Source of the DNA: Verrucomicrobiales bacterium
GTDB taxonomy: Bacteria > Verrucomicrobiota > Verrucomicrobiia > Verrucomicrobiales > DEV007
NCBI GenBank assembly: GCA_012960505.1
Contig: DUBC01000036.1
Location: 62,001-126,000, forward strand
Direction of reading: 5' to 3'
DNA: 64,000 nt
In this document: positions 53,978 through 61,984 of the stretch, piece after piece
How the letters are laid out: every line of letters begins with the position of its first letter
How positions within the stretch are numbered: position 1 is the first letter of the stretch
Position numbers and translations under genes: made by a program
Notes under the pieces: generated by a model
What the model saw: the letters and a program-made list of their open reading frames with translations, nothing else
The model's database searches: none
What the model was told of the DNA's origin: nothing

Positions 53978-55426
53978 ATGATCGATATGAGATATTTTAT
54001 GAGATTTTTTACTATTTCTATAGGTGTTTTTTTAATAAGTCCTGTTTTGCACGCTGTTGATAAACCTAATTTTATCCTCATTAATGTTGATGATCTTGGC
54101 TGGACTGATCTTGGTTGCTTTGGCAGTGAGATATATGAAACGCCCAATATTGATGATTTAGCTGAAAATGGGATGCGTTTTACAGATGCATACGCAGCTT
54201 GCGCAGTATGTTCGCCGACCAGAGCTGCCATTATGACCGGAAGGTATCCAGCAAGGTTAGGAGTTACGGATTGGATACGGGCAAGGTTTCAAGGCGGGAG
54301 AATACCAAATGACAAAAAGAATCCAATGGGATGGATCGGATCTAAAGCTAATAAAGTTTTGTGCCCAAAAAATGCTCTGTGGATGGAAAGTGAAGAAATC
54401 ACTATAGCGGAACAACTTAAAAGTGTTGGGTATAAGACTTGTCATATTGGGAAGTGGCATTTGGGAGCAGATGACTGGTATCCTGAGAGGCAAGGATTCG
54501 ATGAGAATTATGGAGGTTGTGATTATGGGCAGCCGCCTAGTTATTATGATCCTTTTTCTAATAAAAGATTGAAGGGTATTAACGGTTTGCCTGGAAAAAA
54601 GAAGGGGCAATATCTCACTGATCGGGAATGTGATGAGGCCTTAGGATTCATTTCAAGAAACAAGAAGGCTCCATTTTTTATTTATTTTGCAAATTATGCA
54701 GTCCATACACCGATTCAAGCGAAGGTATCTTTATTGGATAAATACAAAAATAAAATCAATAAATTATCTAAGGTTAAACAGAAGAATGCAGCATATGCAA
54801 CCATGGTTGAAAGTGTGGATCAGGCGGTGGGGAGAATCCGAGAAAAACTAAGTGAGCATGATCTTAGTAATAATACGGTCATTATATTTACATCTGACAA
54901 TGGGGGATTGCTGGGGCCAACTAATAATGCTCCGCTCCGCTCCGGCAAAGGTTATCCTTATGAGGGTGGCATACGAGTTCCTTTAATTGTTCATTGGCCA
55001 GGAGTTACCAAAGTGGGAGGAATTAGCACTGTGCCAGTGAGTAGTATTGATTATTTCCCAACTATTTGTGCTGCTGCCGAAGTTGCATTGCCCTCTAAGA
55101 ATATTATTGATGGTTTGGATTTGAAGCCTCTAATGGAAGGGAAAGATTCACTAGGGAGAGAGACCTTATTCTGGCATTTTCCTCACTATCGAGGAAGAGT
55201 TAAGCCTTATACGATCATACGGAGCGGTCCATGGAAATTGATCAAGCGCTATGATGGGACAGAATATGAATTGTTTAATCTTGCCCAGGACATTGGAGAA
55301 GCAGATGAGCTTTCAAATCGAATGCCGGCGAAAGTGAAAGAGCTAGATGCGAAGATTTTGAAATGGCTTCAAAGGACTGAAGCAAAAGTTCCAAAAGCCA
55401 ATCCGGAGTATGTCGGCAATAAATAA
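53978..55426 (+). CDS. exported sulfatase (family S1), second copy
   Basis: A 482-residue sulfatase. The N-terminus has a signal sequence ending near residue 26 (VLHAVDKP). Metal ligands lie in INVDDLGWTD (Asp38-Asp39), the formylglycine cysteine is Cys78 in VCSPTRAAIMTGRYP, and FTSDNGG completes the metal site. In-frame ATGs at 53987 and 53999 are alternative starts. It is convergent with cstA (3 bp between stops) and divergent from the Nramp-type gene. Substrate unknown; different from the first sulfatase, given the long insertion at about 95-120. Confidence 0.92.
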   Translation: MIDMRYFMRFFTISIGVFLISPVLHAVDKPNFILINVDDLGWTDLGCFGSEIYETPNIDDLAENGMRFTDAYAACAVCSPTRAAIMTGRYPARLGVTDWIRARFQGGRIPNDKKNPMGWIGSKANKVLCPKNALWMESEEITIAEQLKSVGYKTCHIGKWHLGADDWYPERQGFDENYGGCDYGQPPSYYDPFSNKRLKGINGLPGKKKGQYLTDRECDEALGFISRNKKAPFFIYFANYAVHTPIQAKVSLLDKYKNKINKLSKVKQKNAAYATMVESVDQAVGRIREKLSEHDLSNNTVIIFTSDNGGLLGPTNNAPLRSGKGYPYEGGIRVPLIVHWPGVTKVGGISTVPVSSIDYFPTICAAAEVALPSKNIIDGLDLKPLMEGKDSLGRETLFWHFPHYRGRVKPYTIIRSGPWKLIKRYDGTEYELFNLAQDIGEADELSNRMPAKVKELDAKILKWLQRTEAKVPKANPEYVGNK

Positions 55427-55429
55427 ATA

Positions 55430-57334
55430 TTAACAACTTCTTCCGCCTTCGTTTTGATTTTCATTTTGGCTGTTAATTGGAGGAAGAGATTGTTCTAGGA
55501 CTCCTTTTGCTTTGGGCCAGGCGATGAAAGCTTCGATTAACATCCATGCTTCAAGAGCGAGTGTAGTTAATCCGATAGTGGCTAAAAGAGGTTTTTGCTG
55601 AGCGATCCATCCGTTTGACTCAAAAAGCTTAATGGACATTGCTAGGGCAGGGAGGATTAGCATGAACATTGTAGGAAGTGCTATGAACCAAATAGGAAGG
55701 TTACGGCGACGCATCCAAAATAAAATAACAAGAAATGCTAATCCGCCTAGCAACTGATTCGTTGCTCCGAAAAGCGGCCATAAGTTAAGACCTCCTTTTC
55801 CTGCATTTTCCCAGGACCATCCGAGCCCAGTAGTCGGGCTCGCGGCGACACCAAAGGCTAGGATGACAGCCAATATAGTTGCTCCATGTTTGTTTGTGAG
55901 CCAACTCAGAGGGTTTAGGCTTAAATTAATTTTAGTTTTGGATCCAGTTGCAGATTTCTTTGTATATAGAGTTGCTGCAATTTCTTGTATTACATAGCGC
56001 TGAAGTCGGCACGCAGTATCCAAGGTTGTTGCGGCAAAGGAAGCAACGAAAACACCCATGAGAGCGACAGCGAATTGCGGTGCAAGTCCTAGTGCTTTTA
56101 GGAAATTAGCAGATCCATCAACAAAAGCTCCCACCTTAGCACCAAGCCCTTGTGCTCCTCCCCAAGTTTCATAACGAGATAAGTAAGCATCTTTTCCTGT
56201 TAAAAAGCTCCCATTACTTGATTCAGTTCCCAAGCCTAATCCGGACACGCAAGCTAAGATAACTAAGACAGCAAGGAAGCCTTCCGTTAGCATCGATCCG
56301 TACCCAACAAATTGTGCGTCAGTTTCGCACTTTAGTTGCTTTGAACTGGTCCCGCTTGATACAAGACAATGGAAGCCGCTAATAGCGCCGCATGCGATTG
56401 TTATAAATAAGAAGGGAAAGATCCAAGGCGCTCCATCCGGTGCGTCTGCTCCAAGCCTTGTTGCGGGTGCAATGATTTCAAGTGGAGGGCGAGCTGAGTT
56501 TCCGATGGGAGCGCCGCCCCATATGCCGGCTACAATTAATCCAACCAATACAAGGCCAACAGCGCTCAATAACTGCATACTGTTAATAAAATCTCTTGGT
56601 TGTAAGAGAGTCCATACCGGGAGTACTGATGCGATGTAGCAATATCCTAAGAGGACGATGACCCATGTTATAACCGACCATTCAGCAAGGGTTGAGTTGA
56701 ATTTGCCAAGTGTCCCGTCATTGCCATAAAAAACACTCAAATACATGATAGCCAACGCAATGATCGAGGGTATTAAAATATTAGCCCCTTTTCTATGGAT
56801 AAGAATACCAATAAAAACCGCAATTGGTATTTGGATGAAGCATGGGAAAATTGCGGCGGGATACATTTTGAAAACAGAAGCTATAACTAGGCCGAAGATT
56901 GCCAGTACAATGGTCAGCGCCATAAATAGAATTGATAGAAATAGAATGCGAGTTCGAGGAGCTAAAATGCGGCCTGCAATGTCTCCGACGGTTTGCCCTC
57001 TATTGCGCATTGAAACGACTAACGAGCCAAAGTCGTGAACGGCGCCAATAAGAATTGAGCCAAAGATCACCCACAATAGTGCGGGTAGCCAACCCCAGAC
57101 TACGGCCAGTGCAGGGCCAACGATAGGTCCTGTCCCTGCGATTGAAGTGAAATGGTGCCCGAAAACAATACTTTTTTTGGTTGGCACGAAGTCAATGTCA
57201 TCCTTCAGTTGAATGCTAGGAGCTTCTGCTTCTGCGCTTAATTTGAAGATTTTTCGACCGAGGAACTTTCCATATGTATGGTAAGCTATGAGGTAAAGAA
57301 AAAAGGCACCAATAGCAATGAGAAGAGTGGACAT
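55430..57334 (-). CDS. cstA: CstA family carbon-starvation/pyruvate carrier
   Basis: A 634-residue membrane protein with about fourteen to sixteen helices. CstA of E. coli takes up pyruvate or peptides. It shows the family opening HTYGKFLGRKIF, then PTKKSIVFGHHFTSIAGTGP near 50-70, VHDFGSLVVSMRNRGQ near 100, and GFHCLVSSGTSSKQL near 320. The size lies between the short and long forms. Regulation by CRP cannot be judged here. It is divergent from the SLC13-type permease at 57417, with 82 AT-rich bases between. Confidence 0.9.
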   Translation of the reverse strand: MSTLLIAIGAFFLYLIAYHTYGKFLGRKIFKLSAEAEAPSIQLKDDIDFVPTKKSIVFGHHFTSIAGTGPIVGPALAVVWGWLPALLWVIFGSILIGAVHDFGSLVVSMRNRGQTVGDIAGRILAPRTRILFLSILFMALTIVLAIFGLVIASVFKMYPAAIFPCFIQIPIAVFIGILIHRKGANILIPSIIALAIMYLSVFYGNDGTLGKFNSTLAEWSVITWVIVLLGYCYIASVLPVWTLLQPRDFINSMQLLSAVGLVLVGLIVAGIWGGAPIGNSARPPLEIIAPATRLGADAPDGAPWIFPFLFITIACGAISGFHCLVSSGTSSKQLKCETDAQFVGYGSMLTEGFLAVLVILACVSGLGLGTESSNGSFLTGKDAYLSRYETWGGAQGLGAKVGAFVDGSANFLKALGLAPQFAVALMGVFVASFAATTLDTACRLQRYVIQEIAATLYTKKSATGSKTKINLSLNPLSWLTNKHGATILAVILAFGVAASPTTGLGWSWENAGKGGLNLWPLFGATNQLLGGLAFLVILFWMRRRNLPIWFIALPTMFMLILPALAMSIKLFESNGWIAQQKPLLATIGLTTLALEAWMLIEAFIAWPKAKGVLEQSLPPINSQNENQNEGGRSC

Positions 57335-57416
57335 GTATAATGAATGTTAAATTATATACTATAACAAATTAGCTAGATTTTTTTAATTATCTGTTCCTAT
57401 TGGACTTACCAACCTC

Positions 57417-59198
57417 ATGGATTTCAATCAAATTTTTGTCTGTATTATTCTTGTACTGGTTTTTATCGCTTTTGTGAAGGAGTGGTTTTCTCCGGACTTG
57501 GTCGCCATGGGGGCATTGGTGCTACTTGTTGGCGCGGGAATATTACCAGAGGAAAAGGCATTAGCAGTGTTCTCTAATCCAGCGCCAATAATTGTTTCAT
57601 GCATGTTTGTATTGAGTGCAGCTTTAGAAAGGACGGGTACTATTGAGGCGTTAGGGGAATGGTTTGGAAAGTTGGCCGGCACTAGAGAGATGCGGATTCT
57701 TGTAATGTTGATGCTGATTGTAGCGCCGCTTTCTGCTTTTGTTAATAATACACCTGTCGTCGTTGTTTTTATGCCAATTCTTTTAGCGTTGGCTCGCAAA
57801 CATGATCTTGTGGCATCCCGGTTTTTAATCCCGCTTTCATACGCTGCGATTGTTGGAGGAACTTGTACTATTATAGGCACTTCAACTAATCTAGTTGCGT
57901 CTGGAATTGCTAAGGAGAGAGGGCTTGAAGAGTTTGGTATGTTTGAGGTGTCGAAATTGGGTGTTATTTTTGTTGCGGTGACATTTTTCTACATGCTTTT
58001 CATTGGAAGGAAATTGTTGCCTGATAGAGTGACCCTCTCCACTCTTTTTGAATCGGACGAAGGTAAAGAATTTCTAACGGTTGCTATCATTAGCAAGGGT
58101 TCTGAGTTAATAGGTAAGAATATTAAGGATTCTCGACTTGGAAAGATTCGTAATTTTCGAGTAATTGAAGTAGTTCGATCTGGCAATAAACTTACGAATT
58201 CAATTGGTCAGATTGTTTTTGAAGAAGGTGATCAATTATTAGTTAAGACGAGAGTCGAAGGAGTAATAGATGCGGGTGAAACTACAGGCATTGAAATTGG
58301 GGTTGAAGCAGAATTGGGTCTCCAGAGATTGCATACCGATTCAGCTATTTTAATTGAGGGTGTAATTGGGCCAGGTTCTTCTCTTGTTGGGCGTTCTTTA
58401 AAGGATTTGAATTTCCGCGAACGTTTTGGAGTGATTATTCTCGCAGTGCATCGACGTGGTGTGAATTTGAGGGATAGTTTTGAAAATGTGAAGCTTGCTT
58501 TTGGAGATACCATCCTGGTCGAAGGCGGTGTCGATCGCATTAATAATCTCTCGCAGGAGCGTGATTTCATTAACTTATCACAGCCTAAGGGGCGTTCTAT
58601 TAGGCGGTCAAAGGTTCCGTTTGCGGTTGGTGCATTGTTGCTTTTTATGGTGTTAGCTTCATTCAAGGTGGCACCGCTTATTGTTTTGGCTCTTGGCGCT
58701 GCATTATTTACTTTGTTCACTCGTTGCATTGAACCCTCAGAGGCATATGAGTCCATTGACTGGAAAGTGGTTTTTATGATCTTTGGTATGTTAGGGCTTG
58801 GTAGCGCTTTGCAAGAGGTGAAAGTTGTAGAAAGTGTCGCTATTAAAGTTACAGATTGGGCAGCAATTCTTAATAATATCCACGTACTGGTTGCTGTTAT
58901 TTATCTCATTACGGCTGTTTTAACTGAGATTATCAGTAACAATGCTGTTGCTGCCTTGCTCACTCCTGTAGCGATTACAATCGGGATAGCTTTAGATATA
59001 GACCCGCGACCACTTGTTGTTGCGGTGATGTTTGCGGCTAGCGCAAGTTTTTCTACTCCTATTGGGTATCAAACCAATACTTATGTTTATGGTGCCGGTG
59101 GTTATAAGTTTACGGATTTTTCTAGGGTTGGAATTCCATTGGCCTTAATACTTTGGGCTTTATCTACCTTTCTTATACCGCTGATGTGGAATAGCTAA
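57417..59198 (+). CDS. SLC13/DASS family permease with two RCK_C (TrkA-C) domains
   Basis: A 593-residue transporter with about twelve helices. Two soluble RCK_C domains sit near residues 205-290 and 300-375, in the middle. Sodium-site signatures are NNTPVVVVFMPI near 109, GTSTNLVASG near 157 and EIISNNAVAALLTPVA near 500. Family members carry sulfate, succinate or other anions. Sulfate efflux or uptake would fit the two sulfatases nearby, but that is speculation. The gene is complete, with start ATG 57417. Confidence 0.88.
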   Translation: MDFNQIFVCIILVLVFIAFVKEWFSPDLVAMGALVLLVGAGILPEEKALAVFSNPAPIIVSCMFVLSAALERTGTIEALGEWFGKLAGTREMRILVMLMLIVAPLSAFVNNTPVVVVFMPILLALARKHDLVASRFLIPLSYAAIVGGTCTIIGTSTNLVASGIAKERGLEEFGMFEVSKLGVIFVAVTFFYMLFIGRKLLPDRVTLSTLFESDEGKEFLTVAIISKGSELIGKNIKDSRLGKIRNFRVIEVVRSGNKLTNSIGQIVFEEGDQLLVKTRVEGVIDAGETTGIEIGVEAELGLQRLHTDSAILIEGVIGPGSSLVGRSLKDLNFRERFGVIILAVHRRGVNLRDSFENVKLAFGDTILVEGGVDRINNLSQERDFINLSQPKGRSIRRSKVPFAVGALLLFMVLASFKVAPLIVLALGAALFTLFTRCIEPSEAYESIDWKVVFMIFGMLGLGSALQEVKVVESVAIKVTDWAAILNNIHVLVAVIYLITAVLTEIISNNAVAALLTPVAITIGIALDIDPRPLVVAVMFAASASFSTPIGYQTNTYVYGAGGYKFTDFSRVGIPLALILWALSTFLIPLMWNS

Positions 59199-59372
59199 TG
59201 ATGTCTTTATACGTTTTATGTTTATTATATTGAACGGATAGTAATTTAGGTTGCGGGTTGAGGCTTTTGGAACTAATGATTGCGACTCAATTTTTGGGTT
59301 CAAAGAGCCTAGAAATCATACTATTTCATTAAATCATTTGAGCCTGTAGTAACTATCAAAATATCACTGGAT

Positions 59373-60290
59373 ATGGCAAAAAAAGCTGTAAAGAAGAAGG
59401 CCCCCACAAAGAAGAAGGCCCCCGCAAAGAAGAAGGCCCCCGCAAAGAAGAAGGCCCCCGCAAAGAAGAAGGCCCCCGCAAAGAAAAAGATTTCCGCAAA
59501 GAAAAAAGCTGCGGCAGAAAAGAAGAAAATCGCATTAGCGAAGAAGAAAGCCGCGACAGAAAAGAAGAAGGCTGCATTAGCGAACAAGAAAGCAGTGGCT
59601 GCAGAAAAGAAGAAAGCCGCTGCAGAAAAGAAGAAAGCCGCTGCAGAAAAGAAGAAAACCGCTGCAGAAAAAAAGAAAGCTGCAGCAGAAAAGAAGAAAC
59701 TTGAAGCAGCAAGGAAGAAAGCTGAAGCAGTAAGGAAGAAGGCCGAAACAGCAGCAAAGAAGAAAGCTGAAGCGCAAAAGAAAAAGGAAGAAGAGGCTAA
59801 ATTTCCTCCAATTCCTGTGAGGCCTAAGCTTAGAAAGTCTTTAGTTCTTACGAATTTTGAAAAGAAGCAAAAACAGAAACTCCTAGATTTACGTGATTCG
59901 CTCGTGGATGCAATGGCGGGAGTAGCTAAAGATAACCTCAGGTCAGATGCGGATGGAGGTGATTCCTCTGCATTTGGAATGCATCAGGCAGATGCCGGGA
60001 GTGATGCATATGATCGCGATTTTGCATTAAATCTATTATCCCAAGAGCAAGACGCACTTCATGAAATCGAAGAAGCCTTGAAGCGTATTGACTACGGAAC
60101 ATACGGAATCTGTGAAATATCTAAGAAAAAGATAATAAATGCTCGACTTGAGGCGACTCCATTTGCTCGTTTCACTGTAGAATGTCAGGCTCAAATTGAA
60201 CGAGAAGGTGGCTATCGAGGAGGTAGAAGGCTTCCTGATAGGGGTATTTCAGGATTGATGGATGATGCATCTGGGGTTGAAAACCTCTAG
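59373..60290 (+). CDS. DksA/TraR-like protein with Lys/Ala-rich tail and partial zinc motif
   Basis: A 305-residue protein. Residues about 1-150 are Lys/Ala repeats resembling histone H1 or AlgP tails. The C-terminal part at about 165-280 matches DksA/TraR: a coiled-coil region (KKQKQKLLDLRDSLVDAM), YDRDFALNLLSQEQ, then a Cys4-like site at the right spacing but with Ser250 and Thr268 replacing two Cys (Cys247, Ser250, Thr268, Cys271). The zinc site is thus probably lost. DksA proteins bind RNA polymerase; this one may also bind nucleic acid with its tail. It precedes rpmG by 46 bp. Confidence 0.85.
   Translation: MAKKAVKKKAPTKKKAPAKKKAPAKKKAPAKKKAPAKKKISAKKKAAAEKKKIALAKKKAATEKKKAALANKKAVAAEKKKAAAEKKKAAAEKKKTAAEKKKAAAEKKKLEAARKKAEAVRKKAETAAKKKAEAQKKKEEEAKFPPIPVRPKLRKSLVLTNFEKKQKQKLLDLRDSLVDAMAGVAKDNLRSDADGGDSSAFGMHQADAGSDAYDRDFALNLLSQEQDALHEIEEALKRIDYGTYGICEISKKKIINARLEATPFARFTVECQAQIEREGGYRGGRRLPDRGISGLMDDASGVENL
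59391..59480 (+). repeat. five 18-bp repeats encoding KKKAPA in dksA-like gene
   Basis: Five almost identical 18-base units (first with A for G) encode Lys-Lys-Lys-Ala-Pro-Ala/Thr. The near-identity points to recent slippage expansion. Confidence 0.93.
59598..59702 (+). repeat. five 21-bp repeats encoding AAEKKKA-type heptads in dksA-like gene
   Basis: Five 21-base units, mostly identical and diverging at the last two, encode Ala-Ala-Glu-Lys-Lys-Lys-Ala-type heptads (last Ala varies to Thr or Leu). The seven-residue period suits a long charged helix. Confidence 0.9.
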
Positions 60291-60336
60291 AAATCGTCTA
60301 AACTCACTACCCCAAACTTAAAATTATCAGAATATA

Positions 60337-60510
60337 ATGGCTCGCGATATAATCACATTGGAATGTACTGAGGCACGTGAAAACGATATGCCTCCATCAA
60401 GATATGTAACTACTAGGAATAAAAAAAGCCTAAGAACTCCTGGGAGATTAGAGAAAGTTAAGTACAATCCATTTCTTAAGCGTAGAACATTGCATCGAGA
60501 GCTTCGATAA
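60337..60510 (+). CDS. rpmG: 50S ribosomal protein bL33 (zinc-free form)
   Basis: A 57-residue ribosomal protein, below the usual length cut for gene calling. The sequence has SRYVTTRNKKSLRTPGRLE and FLKRRTLHREL, typical of L33. Zinc-binding forms have CxxC twice; here only Cys10 remains, and the other positions are Ala13, Asn44 and Leu47, making it the C- type. It lies 26 bp before rpsR. C- forms are normal in many phyla, so lack of zinc alone does not prove a paralogue. Confidence 0.94.
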   Translation: MARDIITLECTEARENDMPPSRYVTTRNKKSLRTPGRLEKVKYNPFLKRRTLHRELR

Positions 60511-60536
60511 TTCATTTAATTTTTAATAATCAATTC

Positions 60537-60776
60537 ATGGAACCTAAAACTGAGGAGCGCGCCTATAATTTTCGAAAAGCAAATCGCAAGATGCCCCGAA
60601 GGCGTCTGGATATACCTGTCGAGAAGATAGATCATAAAAATCCGGAAGTTCTAACGCTATTTACAACTGACACAGGTAAAATTTTGCCCCGTAGGGTCAC
60701 AGGTGTTTCAGCAAAAATTCATAGGAAGATTACTAGAGAGATCAAACGCTCACGTGCTTTGAATTTGCTTAAATAA
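60537..60776 (+). CDS. rpsR: 30S ribosomal protein bS18 (cysteine-free)
   Basis: A 79-residue small-subunit protein. The core GKILPRRVTGVSAKIHRKI and TREIKRSRAL is diagnostic for S18. It has no cysteine at all, whereas zinc-type S18 has several. The N-terminal part differs from the usual KKFC segment (RRRLDIPVEKIDHK here). It is between rpmG and folE2, and not beside rpsF or rplI, which is the usual place. Confidence 0.94.
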   Translation: MEPKTEERAYNFRKANRKMPRRRLDIPVEKIDHKNPEVLTLFTTDTGKILPRRVTGVSAKIHRKITREIKRSRALNLLK

Positions 60777-60814
60777 TTTTACTAATATTGAGAGATATAC
60801 TCATTAAAGTAGAG

Positions 60815-60830
60815 GTTCCATTCATGGAAC
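60815..60830. promoter_or_regulatory. perfect 7-bp inverted repeat upstream of folE2
   Basis: GTTCCAT and ATGGAAC arms, each seven bases, are separated by TC, 79 bp before the folE2 ATG. It could be an operator for a dimeric regulator, or a hairpin in the leader. A second related dyad lies 48 bp downstream, centre to centre. Confidence 0.45.
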
Positions 60831-60861
60831 ATTGTATTTATTGATTTGCTAACTTTAGGTG

Positions 60862-60879
60862 GATTCCACATGGAGAATC
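60862..60879. promoter_or_regulatory. second dyad element upstream of folE2
   Basis: GATTC and GAATC arms flank CACATGGA, and the overlapping TCCA-CA-TGGA and GTGGA-T-TCCAC pairs give the same stretch several dyads. It shares TTCCA and CATGGA with the element at 60815-60830. It ends 30 bp before the folE2 ATG. Confidence 0.35.
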
Positions 60880-60909
60880 TGCGCCTATAGATAGTTGGGA
60901 TTTAGTTTC

Positions 60910-61686
60910 ATGGAGGATTTAATAGATACTCAATCAGAACCTGATCAGAGAGGCATCAAAATTGATTGGGTGGGAATCTCTTCGTATTCGCATCCAATAC
61001 AAATCCATGACAAATCAGGGATAAAACAAAATACAGTAGCTGAATTTTCTTTAGCAGTTAATTTACCGCAGGAGTGTAGGGGTACTCACATGAGCCGATT
61101 TGTTGAGGCTTTAAATGAGAGCCCAATAAGTATGAGTGTTAACGAATTACATTCTATCCCGCAACAATTGTTAGGTCGCCTCAGTGCTAAACATTCGAAA
61201 GTTTCAATCAAGTTCCCTTACTTCATTGAAAAATCATCACCTCAAAGTGGTGCGCTCGGATTGATGGATTATGAAGTCAATTTTGAAACTGTTGCCAATC
61301 AAGATGAAGTCGATGCAAAGATTGTATTAAAAATACCAGTTACAACAGCATGCCCTTGTTCGAAAGCAATTAGTGAGCGAGGTGCACACAATCAACGAGG
61401 GGTAGTAACTTACTCTGTAAGATTCAATGATACTCTTTGGATAGAGGATTTAATATGTCTAGTTGAATCTTGTGCTAGTTCACAGCTGTATAGCCTCTTG
61501 AAAAGATCTGATGAGAAACATGTTACGGAAGAGGCTTATGATAAACCTGTGTTTGTGGAGGATCTTGTCCGAAATATTGCAATAAAGTCTAATGATCTTC
61601 CAAATATTTTATGGTATCGAATCGAAGCAGAAAACTTTGAATCCATACACAATCATAATGCGTACGCTGTGATAGAAAAGAGATAG
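60910..61686 (+). CDS. folE2: GTP cyclohydrolase FolE2 (type IB)
   Basis: Converts GTP to dihydroneopterin triphosphate for folate or queuosine precursors. It belongs to the COG1469/FolE2 family, which uses other metals in place of obligate zinc. The 258-residue protein (ATG 60910; the TTG at 60895 is less likely) has TTACPCSKAISERGAHNQRG at about 145-164, with Cys148 and Cys150 and the conserved GAHNQRG. Family members are often under Zur control when a zinc-type FolE exists; whether that is so here is unknown. Two dyads precede it. Confidence 0.94.
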   Translation: MEDLIDTQSEPDQRGIKIDWVGISSYSHPIQIHDKSGIKQNTVAEFSLAVNLPQECRGTHMSRFVEALNESPISMSVNELHSIPQQLLGRLSAKHSKVSIKFPYFIEKSSPQSGALGLMDYEVNFETVANQDEVDAKIVLKIPVTTACPCSKAISERGAHNQRGVVTYSVRFNDTLWIEDLICLVESCASSQLYSLLKRSDEKHVTEEAYDKPVFVEDLVRNIAIKSNDLPNILWYRIEAENFESIHNHNAYAVIEKR

Positions 61687-61984
61687 GTTCTTAGGTCCGC
61701 TAATATGGACATTGATTAACCTATTGAGATCGTAAGCTTTGTTTTCTATTAAAAAAATCAGATAAGTAAATCGAATTCATGTTTTGTCTTAGTATTAATT
61801 GCTTGTTTCCACTTGTCAGAATAAAAGTGTGGAGTTATCATTTATATTGATGCAGCTGTCTATACGAATTCTTCACATCCCCATTTTCATCGCTTAGGCG
61901 CTGATGAATTGGTTCTGTATCATTAATAATTTCTTCAAAAGCGCCAATCTGGAACATTAGATCTTCCAAACTATAATTCTAAAT
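61687..61984. other. intergenic region between folE2 and cimA
   Basis: 298 bp, AT-rich, containing the possible small minus-strand gene at 61838-61957. The cimA promoter should lie in its right third. No RNA gene or clear terminator is seen. Confidence 0.45.
61838..61957 (-). CDS. possible 39-residue small protein
   Basis: A short minus-strand frame starting at the ATG complementary to 61955-61957. It is preceded by GGAAGA, six bases from the ATG core, a believable ribosome binding site. The 39-residue product begins MFQIGAFEEIINDTEP and is acidic-polar with no membrane helix. It lies in the 298-bp gap between folE2 and cimA, divergent from cimA. No family is recognised; it could be a chance frame. 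Confidence 0.35.
   Translation of the reverse strand: MFQIGAFEEIINDTEPIHQRLSDENGDVKNSYRQLHQYK

Noticed and set aside
59391..59702. CRISPR-like or satellite repeats
   Set aside because: They are coding repeats of Lys/Ala units without spacers.
59321..59777. Antisense frames rich in Phe, Ser and Leu opposite the dksA-like gene
   Set aside because: They are mirror images of Lys/Ala repeat codons, with no independent evidence of coding.
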